From NCBI GenBank assembly GCA_030590265.1, contig JAUUYW010000230.1, forward strand, positions 1 to 5,879: 5,879 bases of DNA. Direction: 5' to 3'. This document shows positions 1 to 5,879 of the stretch, piece after piece. Source of the DNA: Candidatus Krumholzibacteriia bacterium. Its GTDB lineage: Bacteria > Krumholzibacteriota > Krumholzibacteriia > LZORAL124-64-63. The position numbers and the translations under genes are program-made. The notes below the pieces were generated by a model. It had not been told where the DNA came from and did not search any database. It worked only from the letters and a program-made list of their open reading frames with translations. Within the stretch, counting starts at the first letter, position 1; each line of letters opens with the position of its first letter.

Positions 1-1
1 G

Positions 2-1255
2 ACCAAGGTCAACAACCAACCCACCAGCCAGTTCTACGCCATCGCCATCGACGAGCAATACCCCGAACGTCTGTACGGTGGCACTCAGGACAACGGCACC
101 TGGCGCACACTCACGGGTAATATCGACGACTGGGAACACATCCTCGGTGGCGACGGTTTCCATTGCCTGGTCGACCCTACGGACAACGACATCATCTTTG
201 CTGAATACCAAAACGGCGGGCTGAACAAAAGCACCAATGGCGGCAGCTGGTTCAGTGGGGCCATGAATGGAGTGGCCGGTGGTGACCGCATCAACTGGTC
301 CATGCCGGTGATCATGGCACCGGGCGATCCAACCACCATGTACCTTGGCACACACCGTGTTTACAAAAGCACTGATCAAGGTGACTATTGGGAAGCCATC
401 AGCGACGATTTGACCGGTGGCGATCAAGGTGCCGGATTTGGCACCGTCACCACTCTGGCCTGTGCGCCATCGAGCCCATCGACGGTTATGGCCGGAACCG
501 ACGATGGACGGGTCTGGAAATTCAACCCCCTGTTCGGCAACTGGGGTTTAATCTCGTCCAGCCTGCCCAACCGCTGGATCACCCGGGTAGCATTCGATCC
601 CACCAACTCCAGCATCCTTTACGTTACTCTCAGTGGTTTGCGCTGGGAAGAGAACGAAGGCCACGTCTTCAAAAGCACCAACAACGGCAGCAGCTGGGTG
701 GACATCAGCGGCGACCTGCCTGAAGCTCCCGTCAACTGCATCGTGGTTGACCCGGATCTTACCAGCAATGTCTACGTGGGCACCGATGTCGGTTGCTATT
801 TCACCACCAACGAAGGTGCCGACTGGCAGGTTTTGGGCGGCGGATTGCCCAACGCCCCGGTTCTGGATATGAAATTCCACCAGGGCACCCGCACCCTCGT
901 TGCCGGGACCCACGGTCGCAGCATGTTCAGCCTTTCCCTGCCCATTTCCAGTGGAGTCAATGATACGCCGGTGCTGGCCAGCGGCTTTGATCTGGCCAAT
1001 CATCCGAATCCTTTCAATCCATTGACCACGGTTTCTTTTGCCCTGGAAAATGCCGGAACGGTTTCGGTGGTTGTGATTGATATTCGCGGAAGATTAGTGG
1101 ATCGTCTGCACCAGGGAAGCCTGGCGGCCGGCACCCACGAAATGCGCTGGGACGGACGCTCCCGGGCAGGATTGGATATGCCAAGCGGTTTGTACTTCGT
1201 GCAAATCAGGGCAGAAGGCCAAACCGCTCGGCATAAGATGACGCTCGTCAGGTAA
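2..1255 (+). CDS. Secreted BNR/VPS10-type beta-propeller protein with C-terminal T9SS/FlgD-Ig-like sorting domain (5' partial)
   Basis: The frame is open from base 2, so the gene starts left of the window; the first internal ATG (base 263) falls inside a propeller blade and is not the true start. 417 codons are visible. Seen: Asp-box/BNR-like blade motifs at visible residues 76-83 (KSTNGGSW), 122-130 (KSTDQGDYW), 224-231 (KSTNNGSSW) and 267-275 (FTTNEGADW), plus an earlier blade with YGGTQDNGTW. A linker near 313-332 leads into an approximately 85-residue Ig-like domain starting at NHPNPFNP (333) and containing WDGR and PSGLYFVQI. Known of the family: such propellers occur in sialidase-like and sortilin-like secreted proteins, and this C-terminal domain directs type IX secretion or resembles the FlgD Ig-like fold. 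Inferred: the protein is exported and binds or processes an extracellular ligand. No catalytic residues can be assigned, so enzymatic activity is not claimed. It ends convergently, 38 bp from the next gene. Confidence 0.88.
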   Translation, partial: TKVNNQPTSQFYAIAIDEQYPERLYGGTQDNGTWRTLTGNIDDWEHILGGDGFHCLVDPTDNDIIFAEYQNGGLNKSTNGGSWFSGAMNGVAGGDRINWSMPVIMAPGDPTTMYLGTHRVYKSTDQGDYWEAISDDLTGGDQGAGFGTVTTLACAPSSPSTVMAGTDDGRVWKFNPLFGNWGLISSSLPNRWITRVAFDPTNSSILYVTLSGLRWEENEGHVFKSTNNGSSWVDISGDLPEAPVNCIVVDPDLTSNVYVGTDVGCYFTTNEGADWQVLGGGLPNAPVLDMKFHQGTRTLVAGTHGRSMFSLSLPISSGVNDTPVLASGFDLANHPNPFNPLTTVSFALENAGTVSVVVIDIRGRLVDRLHQGSLAAGTHEMRWDGRSRAGLDMPSGLYFVQIRAEGQTARHKMTLVR

Positions 1256-1293
1256 GAAGTGCGTCCGACACGCTCCTAGGTTGAACACCGACC

Positions 1294-3087
1294 TCAGTCG
1301 AGCTTCAGCCAATCGAACCACATGGGATGGTGTTTCTTGTACCAAACCAGGACGTCGCGCAGAATCTTCTGCTCCTCCGTGGAAATGACATCCGTACTGA
1401 TGCGGTCAAAGTGCAAGCGTATGCCATGGCCTCCAATGTGGTCCAGCGCTTCGGAACAGAGTGTTTGCAGCTCGTTGCGAATACGGCCCGAATCGGAAAT
1501 TTTGATCGCCCGTTCCAGGTGATCCTCACCGTGGAAGAACCTGATCAACAACGGGTTGCAAACCAAAGGCCGCACTTCTTCGTCTTCCATAAAACGCAGA
1601 GTAAGCTTCACCTGTTTGATGCCTCTGGGTGTGGACAGGCGCACGGTAACGGCGTAGGTATCAGCATCCAGTTTTTCAACACCTGATGCGCCCGTGTACG
1701 GATCGTCGAGCATGAACCCGGCCAGCGCCATGACATCCCACTTCTTGCGGGGCAGAAAATCTTCAGCGGCGAGGGTGGATTTATCCAGAGGAATTCCCGC
1801 ATCTCCGGCTTCGTGAATGCAGACGCGATAGTCCTCAACTACTTTTGAAGAAAGTTTCTTACCCACCAACTCACCCAGCTTTTCGGCAAAATCCGGTGCA
1901 TCGGCGTCCAGGCGCATGACCTTGTTTTCCAGGTGCCAGGGCAAATCAAACCTGGAACTGAACAAGGACAGGGAAACATCAATATCCAGGATGGGAGCCA
2001 GGCTGGCCGCCTGCATCGATTCGGCGCTGGCAGCATACCCATCCACCAGGAACATGTGACGATCGCCGGCATCGTCGAGCCAGCTGCCAACCTGATAAGT
2101 TGGTGCATAGGTACCCGAATCAGTGAAGACGGGAATCCCCGTGGTGGGCAAAACCCAGCCATCTTCCACAACATGAGCGCCCACTTCGTTCCATTGATTC
2201 CACAGATCACCAATGCGTGGTCCCCGACTTTCACCAGACAAGGTCCAAACATGAACATTACCCGGCTGAATGTCGGGCCAGGCCATTTTGATGGCATCCA
2301 TGACCTTGCTGCGGGGAGTGTGGAAATTCACCAGCAGCGATTGTTCGGCTGCCTTTTTCACAACCCTGCAGGGCAGCAAAAGGTTACCCATATACCCTTC
2401 ATAGGGACGGGTGACGGACAAAGGTTGATCAAACAGATGCAGCACCGTCATGGGTCCGGTGGACGAACCCTTGGCAAAGCGCGAAGTATTCTCCAGCGTA
2501 TCAATGGCCGCGCCCCAAATGGTGATGCCTTTCTTGTCCACTGTCTTGATGAAATCTTCCCAGGTGAAGTTCGCGTCGTTGATGAGCAGCTGCACCATTC
2601 GGTCGAGGAAAATGGCCACCTGGGGCCGGGCGTAGATGCGGCCAAAGCCCAACAGAGGATTGCTGCCCATGTCGGGAGTTTCGCCACCTTTGGCCATCAG
2701 ACCTTCGCCCAGACAAACCATCACCGCGTGGTTTTCCGGCAGCTCCCGGGTCAAAAACCACAAGGACTCACTCATCATATAGGCGCTGATGGCATCGGCG
2801 TCTTTTTTGACAACGTTCAATCCCTTTTTATCCAAACCCTTGCCTTCACCCTGACGACCAAACAGCCGGGTGCCCAGGGCGGTCACCGCAGCAGTCATGA
2901 TGAAGCCGCGCTCCATGGCCCCACCGGCAAAGGTGATTTCATTCCTGAACTCGACGTGTTCGGTATCATCCAGCCGGGTGACTTCAATATCTTCCAGCCA
3001 GAGTTTGAAACGTCTCAGGATGGGGCGGTTATCAAAAGCCCACTGGGCGATCAGATTGCGTTTATCCATGAGCTGGGACTTTGACAT
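1294..3087 (-). CDS. Unrecognised 597-residue protein, probably cytoplasmic
   Basis: This is a complete gene whose family I do not recognise. The ATG at 3087 was chosen because a perfect AGGAGG lies 9 nt upstream; the frame stays open to a TTG at 3168, but that extension has no comparable ribosome binding site. The protein begins MSKSQLMDKR; a second ATG seven codons in is possible. There is no signal peptide and no obvious membrane segment. It looks like a mixed alpha/beta globular protein with conserved-looking stretches: FAGGAMERG (residues 53-61), LGEGLMAKGGE, a DSGTY element (323-327), FLVDGYAAS and a C-terminal HHPMWFDWLKLD. Five cysteines are scattered with no CxxC pair, so a zinc ribbon or Fe-S cluster is unlikely. 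It lies 83 bp downstream of arfB on the same strand and could be co-transcribed, but its own strong ribosome binding site suggests efficient independent translation. No function is proposed. Confidence 0.88.
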   Translation of the reverse strand: MSKSQLMDKRNLIAQWAFDNRPILRRFKLWLEDIEVTRLDDTEHVEFRNEITFAGGAMERGFIMTAAVTALGTRLFGRQGEGKGLDKKGLNVVKKDADAISAYMMSESLWFLTRELPENHAVMVCLGEGLMAKGGETPDMGSNPLLGFGRIYARPQVAIFLDRMVQLLINDANFTWEDFIKTVDKKGITIWGAAIDTLENTSRFAKGSSTGPMTVLHLFDQPLSVTRPYEGYMGNLLLPCRVVKKAAEQSLLVNFHTPRSKVMDAIKMAWPDIQPGNVHVWTLSGESRGPRIGDLWNQWNEVGAHVVEDGWVLPTTGIPVFTDSGTYAPTYQVGSWLDDAGDRHMFLVDGYAASAESMQAASLAPILDIDVSLSLFSSRFDLPWHLENKVMRLDADAPDFAEKLGELVGKKLSSKVVEDYRVCIHEAGDAGIPLDKSTLAAEDFLPRKKWDVMALAGFMLDDPYTGASGVEKLDADTYAVTVRLSTPRGIKQVKLTLRFMEDEEVRPLVCNPLLIRFFHGEDHLERAIKISDSGRIRNELQTLCSEALDHIGGHGIRLHFDRISTDVISTEEQKILRDVLVWYKKHHPMWFDWLKLD

Positions 3088-3096
3088 TGTGTAAGG

Positions 3097-3102
3097 CCTC
3101 CT
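3097..3102 (-). promoter_or_regulatory. Ribosome binding site of the 597-residue protein
   Basis: The minus strand reads AGGAGG, a perfect Shine-Dalgarno core, with 9 nt to the ATG at 3087. It decides the start over the in-frame TTG at 3168. Confidence 0.85.
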
Positions 3103-3170
3103 GAACTGATGGGTTGAATACTGAAAGCAGATTTTCTCCAGACAATTGTAACTCCGTCCACCACCCAATC

Positions 3171-3596
3171 CTAGTCGAATTTCTTACGACGTTGGTTCTT
3201 CAAATCCGCCCGGCGACGTTTGTCATCCAGCCTTTTTTGCCTGGAGGCCTTGCTGGGTTTGGTTTTTCGCCGAGGTTTGGGTGGCACCAAGGCCTCGCGC
3301 ACCAGAGCGGCCAGCCGCTGGTTCACTTCATCCCTGTTGCGATGCTGACTGCGATGACTGTCGGAAGCCAACAAAAGGTCGCCATCATCAGTCAATCGGG
3401 TGCCCAAAACCTTCAAAAGGCGTTTTTTCAGATAATCCGACATGGCCTGGGAGGCCGGTATATTCCAGCGCACCTGAATACGGGAATCGGTCTTGTTAGC
3501 GTGCTGACCACCCGGACCGGACGACCGGCTGGCCGCATAACTCAACTCCGATGCCGGAATGGTGACACGGTTGTTGATGATAATATCTTCAGGCAT
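3171..3596 (-). CDS. arfB: Peptidyl-tRNA hydrolase ArfB (YaeJ), stalled-ribosome rescue factor
   Basis: This is a 141-residue protein, matching the roughly 140 residues of E. coli ArfB. Role (known family): it enters ribosomes stalled on mRNAs without a stop codon and hydrolyses the peptidyl-tRNA ester, releasing the chain independently of tmRNA. Seen: the catalytic GGQ at residues 29-31 within RSSGPGGQHANKTDSRI, as in class I release factors and ArfB; a compact RF-type domain to about residue 105; and a strongly basic tail (PRRKTKPSKASRQKRL onward) like the E. coli tail that occupies the empty mRNA channel. The short length and lack of a codon-recognition domain exclude RF1 and RF2. The ATG at 3596 is preferred because GGGAG sits 5 nt upstream; an in-frame TTG at 3617 would add seven residues. 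The gene is divergent from the cupin gene (84 bp between starts) and lies upstream of the 597-residue gene. Confidence 0.95.
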   Translation of the reverse strand: MPEDIIINNRVTIPASELSYAASRSSGPGGQHANKTDSRIQVRWNIPASQAMSDYLKKRLLKVLGTRLTDDGDLLLASDSHRSQHRNRDEVNQRLAALVREALVPPKPRRKTKPSKASRQKRLDDKRRRADLKNQRRKKFD

Positions 3597-3601
3597 TTTC
3601 A

Positions 3602-3606
3602 CTCCC
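3602..3606 (-). promoter_or_regulatory. Ribosome binding site of arfB
   Basis: The minus strand reads GGGAG, 5 nt before the ATG at 3596. It supports this start over the upstream TTG at 3617. Confidence 0.65.
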
Positions 3607-3610
3607 AATG

Positions 3611-3639
3611 CGGACAAATTTTGATTTCACGATTATCAT
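3611..3639 (+). promoter_or_regulatory. Candidate sigma70-type promoter for the cupin gene
   Basis: CGGACA (3611-3616, four of six matches to TTGACA), a 17-bp spacer and TATCAT (3634-3639) form a plausible promoter. It would give a start near 3646 and a leader of about 35 nt. Its -10 overlaps the arfB -10 on the other strand. By-eye inference only. Confidence 0.33.
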
Positions 3640-3663
3640 ACCAGAAATTCCGCTACTCCCCAA
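3635..3663 (-). promoter_or_regulatory. Candidate sigma70-type promoter for arfB
   Basis: On the minus strand TATGAT (3635-3640) matches the -10 consensus at five of six positions. A weak TTGGGG (3658-3663) lies 17 bp upstream as a -35. Transcription would start near 3628, giving a leader of about 32 nt. This is inferred by eye; the -35 is poor and the consensus of this organism's housekeeping sigma factor is unknown. Confidence 0.35.
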
Positions 3664-3668
3664 CCTCC

Positions 3669-3672
3669 GGAG
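3669..3672 (+). promoter_or_regulatory. Ribosome binding site of the cupin gene
   Basis: GGAG lies 8 nt before the ATG at 3681, inside the perfect 8-bp palindrome CTCCGGAG (3665-3672). It fixes the cupin start, because the frame is open upstream to 3114 opposite arfB and could mislead a gene caller. Confidence 0.7.
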
Positions 3673-3680
3673 CACACAAT

Positions 3681-4031
3681 ATGATTATTCGCAAACTGGC
3701 CGACGTGGAAATAACAGGCGTGGATCTGGACGGCGTCAAGGGCATCACCAAGCAGTTGGTTCTTGGCAGCAAAGACGGCGTGCCCAACTTCAGCATCCGG
3801 GTTTTCACCCTGGAGCCCGGTGGGCATTCACCGCACCATACCCACGAAGTTGAACATCTGAATATTATCTTGTCCGGCCAAGGGGCGTTGATGGATGAGG
3901 ATGGTCAGGCCAATGCTCTGGTAGCCGGGGATTTTTCATTTGTGGCGCCGAATGATGTGCATCAATTTCGGAATACTTCGGAGACCGAGAACTTTGTTTT
4001 TGTTTGTGCCGTTCCGAAGGAGTATGAGTAG
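3681..4031 (+). CDS. Small single-domain cupin protein
   Basis: This is a 116-residue protein, the usual size of a one-domain cupin (cupin_2-like). Seen: cupin motif 1 at about residues 47-66, with H53, H55 and a histidine (H59) at the position usually held by the glutamate ligand (E58 is adjacent), followed by G66; motif 2 at residues 83-98 (GDFSFVAPNDVHQFRN), with H94. These four histidines probably bind a divalent metal such as Mn, Fe, Ni or Zn. Known of the family: members range from isomerases and dioxygenases to sugar- or ligand-sensing proteins, so the substrate cannot be read from the sequence. The start is set by GGAG at 8 nt; the open frame upstream of 3681 is antisense to arfB and not part of the gene. 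There is no signal peptide, so it is probably cytoplasmic. Its neighbours give no pathway clue. Confidence 0.9.
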   Translation: MIIRKLADVEITGVDLDGVKGITKQLVLGSKDGVPNFSIRVFTLEPGGHSPHHTHEVEHLNIILSGQGALMDEDGQANALVAGDFSFVAPNDVHQFRNTSETENFVFVCAVPKEYE

Positions 4032-4054
4032 GGCTTTGACGTTCAAAGCCCTAC
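4028..4054. terminator. Perfect 12-bp-stem hairpin between convergent genes, possible bidirectional terminator
   Basis: GTAGGGCTTTGA (4028-4039) and its exact reverse complement (4043-4054) flank a 3-nt loop. It sits at the end of the cupin gene, overlapping its TAG stop, and 13 bp beyond the end of the convergent peptidase gene. The position suits a shared terminator, but no U-tract follows the stem on either strand: the A7 run (4061-4067) lies downstream on the plus strand, so it gives a U-run before the stem on the minus strand. Intrinsic termination is therefore uncertain; it could instead protect 3' ends. Confidence 0.5.
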
Positions 4055-4067
4055 CCTAATAAAAAAA

Positions 4068-5879
4068 CTACTCCTCAACCGGAACCGGGACCTCGGCTCC
4101 CACCGCCTCTTCTTCACCCATCACATAATGCCGAAACCACTGCAACTCCCTTGTCTGATAATCAATCATGTGACTTGGTTTGTTGATGCCGTGGCCTTCG
4201 CCAGGATACAGCACCAGGCGACTGGGCGTGCCGTTCATTTGCAGATAACTGAACATTTCAATGGACTGGCGAGGATCCACCGGATGGTCCTCGGTGCCGT
4301 GCATGATCAAGGTCGGAGTCACAATCTTGTTGGCCCGTGATACTGGGCTGTGCTCCCACATGAGCTGCAGGTCGCCGTCCCAGGGCTGGTCGTAGCTGTC
4401 GATAAACAGCTGCGGATTGTTCTGCCCCATGGCCGATACATAATTCCAGATGCCGGCGATGGAAACTGCGGCCTTGAAACGATCGGTGCGACTGACCACC
4501 ACGTTGGTCATCAACCCACCGTAGCTGTAGCCGGTGAAGCCCAGTCGGTCGGCATCAATGACACCGCGATCTACCAGGTCATCGATGGCGGCCATGATGT
4601 CCTTGAAATCGTCGGTGCCGAAGTTGCGGTGCACACCGCGTAAGAATTCGTCGCCATAGGCAGTGCCGCCACGAGGGTTGACAATCAGCACCGCAAACCC
4701 CTGCTGGGCCAGCACCTGCCAGGGATATCGAGTGGTCCAGGCGTTGCCGTATCGAGAGTAGGGGCCGCCATGCATTTCGATGATGGCAGGTAGTTTTTCA
4801 TCCATTCCCGCGCCGGGCGGCAAGAAGAGGAATCCCTCGACAAAACCACCGTTGTATCCGGGAAGACGCAACAATTGAGCAGGTGCCAAGCCGTACCCTG
4901 CCACCGAGTCGTTCATGGAAGCCATCTCTTTCATCTTTTTGCCGGGACGTCCCACAAACAACGTGCCCGGTTTGTCGAGGCTGGTTTCCACATAGGCAAG
5001 GGTACCGCCGGCCAGGCTCATGCCCCCCATGTTGCCATCCAGGTCGGTGATCTGGTCCAGGGCTTTTTTCTCCGTATCGACTTTGTAAAGATCCAGGTTG
5101 GCTCCATCGGCGCCGCGCAGGTAAAGATGGCGACTGTTCTTGTCCCAGACAGGTGCCCCTCCCGGTGTGCTGCCCGAGCCTCCCAGGGTGATTTGGGTTT
5201 CACCGGTGACGACGGTAGTTTCGCCGCTGGTCAGATCACGCACCACGATATCCTTGAGGTTCAGGTAGGCCCGGTATTCGGCATCACGATCGGTGTAGTA
5301 AGCCAGTTTTTTTCCATCAGGGCTGAACGCAGCCAAGGAGGAGTGACGGTCCAGGTCGGAAATGACCTCTGCCTCTCCTGTTTCAACATTCACCAGGGCA
5401 ACTTGCTGGTCTTCGTCTACCAAACCACTGAATCGGGGGTTGAAAGTCACGGCCAGGGTTTCGCCGTCGGGGGACCAGGCGATGTGCTGGGGATTCCAGG
5501 GTTTGAAAGTCAGTTGGCGGGGATCTTCTTCTGAACAAGGGCCATTTTCACCCACGGCCACGATCCAAACCTGTTGGAATTCATCCGGCTGTTCCAGACG
5601 GTCGAACACGGTCCAGTCCTGGCGGTCTTCTTCCACTTCGAAAATCTCGGCGGCCATGGGGTCAGCGTCTTCGGTATCCTGGTCTTCAGTATCTTCCGGA
5701 TCTTCCGGATCTTCCGGATCTTCCGGATCAGCCAAAATCGCCAGATACTTGCCATCCGGAGACCACCAGTAGGCCCCAACTCCCCCTTCAATGTCTGTGA
5801 CCGGACGGGGCTCGGATCCATCAAGAGGATTGATCCACACCTGACCAGCCTCATCATGGGTGCGGACAAAGCTGAGAGC
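4068..5879 (-). CDS. S9-family serine peptidase (acylaminoacyl-peptidase/DPP-like), 5' partial
   Basis: 603 codons are visible. The frame runs open to the window edge, so the start lies beyond it; the GTG at 5840 falls within a propeller blade and is not the start. Role (known family): hydrolysis of peptides or N-terminally blocked peptides by a serine alpha/beta-hydrolase domain gated by a beta-propeller. Seen: WD40-like/PD40 blade motifs (WWSPDGKYLAIL at 38-49, then IAWSPDGETLAV and AAFSPDGKKLAYY), then a peptidase S9 domain in the last 240 or so residues. That domain has an HGGP motif (370-373), nucleophile Ser452 in GYSYGG, Asp531 in HGTEDHPV and His563 in GEGHG; the order and spacing suit S9B/S9C enzymes. 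The triad is complete, so the enzyme is probably active. Odd: an acidic DPE repeat at residues 51-63 interrupts the propeller. The missing N-terminus prevents a call on export. The gene is convergent with the cupin gene. Confidence 0.93.
   Translation of the reverse strand, partial: ALSFVRTHDEAGQVWINPLDGSEPRPVTDIEGGVGAYWWSPDGKYLAILADPEDPEDPEDPEDTEDQDTEDADPMAAEIFEVEEDRQDWTVFDRLEQPDEFQQVWIVAVGENGPCSEEDPRQLTFKPWNPQHIAWSPDGETLAVTFNPRFSGLVDEDQQVALVNVETGEAEVISDLDRHSSLAAFSPDGKKLAYYTDRDAEYRAYLNLKDIVVRDLTSGETTVVTGETQITLGGSGSTPGGAPVWDKNSRHLYLRGADGANLDLYKVDTEKKALDQITDLDGNMGGMSLAGGTLAYVETSLDKPGTLFVGRPGKKMKEMASMNDSVAGYGLAPAQLLRLPGYNGGFVEGFLFLPPGAGMDEKLPAIIEMHGGPYSRYGNAWTTRYPWQVLAQQGFAVLIVNPRGGTAYGDEFLRGVHRNFGTDDFKDIMAAIDDLVDRGVIDADRLGFTGYSYGGLMTNVVVSRTDRFKAAVSIAGIWNYVSAMGQNNPQLFIDSYDQPWDGDLQLMWEHSPVSRANKIVTPTLIMHGTEDHPVDPRQSIEMFSYLQMNGTPSRLVLYPGEGHGINKPSHMIDYQTRELQWFRHYVMGEEEAVGAEVPVPVEE
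5691..5729. repeat. 9-bp coding tandem repeat (4.3 exact copies) encoding Asp-Pro-Glu
   Basis: The plus-strand unit ATCTTCCGG is repeated four times exactly, followed by ATC. On the coding (minus) strand it reads GAT CCG GAA, giving Asp-Pro-Glu repeats at visible residues 51-63 of the S9 peptidase. It continues into an imperfect acidic stretch to residue 73 (15 of 23 residues acidic). A 9-bp unit keeps the frame, so copy-number change would only lengthen or shorten the acidic loop. Confidence 0.93.

Noticed and set aside
1256..1293. Possible terminator between the propeller gene and the 597-residue gene
   Set aside because: Only a 4-bp stem (GCGT/ACGC at 1261-1273) and no T-run. Too weak to call.
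1933..3084. 383-codon open frame on the plus strand opposite the 597-residue gene
   Set aside because: It is in exact codon register with the minus-strand gene and exists because that gene avoids TTA, CTA and TCA codons. The minus-strand gene has the perfect ribosome binding site and a sensible protein composition.
3088..3170. Separate promoter for the 597-residue gene in the gap after arfB
   Set aside because: The only TATTCA-like -10 has no -35 match at a normal spacing. Only the ribosome binding site in this gap is supported.
3114..3680. In-frame upstream extension of the cupin gene (would give a 305-residue protein)
   Set aside because: It is antisense to arfB in codon register and does not resemble a protein domain. 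The ATG at 3681 with GGAG at 8 nt gives a complete cupin of normal length.
4875..5534. 219-codon plus-strand open frame opposite the S9 peptidase
   Set aside because: It is a codon-register shadow of a clearly identified peptidase gene, with no recognisable domain.
5510..5869. Alternative-frame product over the 9-bp repeat in the peptidase gene
   Set aside because: The low-complexity repeat keeps other frames open. The S9 propeller frame has domain support on both sides of the repeat.

Overview
This is bacterial chromosomal DNA carrying five protein-coding genes, two of them cut by the window edges. The leftmost protein combines a BNR/VPS10-type beta-propeller with a C-terminal sorting/FlgD-Ig-like domain (NPFNP...SGLYFVQI). 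That combination is typical of the FCB group and related, largely uncultured phyla that use type IX secretion (Bacteroidota, Fibrobacterota, Krumholzibacteriota, Eisenbacteria, Latescibacterota and similar). The DNA looks moderately GC-rich. The three complete genes have clear Shine-Dalgarno sequences, which argues against a typical Bacteroidota member. The phylum is an inference and is not settled.

Layout, left to right. Bases 2-1255 (+): the C-terminal 417 codons of a secreted beta-propeller protein. Bases 1294-3087 (-): a complete 597-residue protein that I do not recognise, convergent with the first gene across a 38-bp gap. Bases 3171-3596 (-): arfB, a stalled-ribosome rescue peptidyl-tRNA hydrolase with an intact GGQ motif, lying 83 bp upstream of the unknown gene on the same strand and possibly co-transcribed with it. 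Bases 3597-3680: an 84-bp divergent intergenic region with candidate promoters for both directions that share one symmetric -10 element. Bases 3681-4031 (+): a small single-domain cupin. Bases 4028-4054: a perfect 12-bp-stem hairpin between convergent genes. Bases 4068-5879 (-): the C-terminal 603 codons of an S9-family serine peptidase (WD40-like propeller plus alpha/beta-hydrolase domain) with a complete catalytic triad and an acidic Asp-Pro-Glu tandem repeat inserted in the propeller.

The genes do not form an obvious pathway. The window reads as ordinary housekeeping and accessory chromosome, with no mobile element, CRISPR array, tRNA or rRNA that I could find. I see no convincing new multi-gene system. 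The points most worth a second look are the unrecognised 597-residue protein, the coding 9-bp repeat in the peptidase, the shared -10 element, and the hairpin that overlaps the cupin stop codon without a U-tract on either strand.
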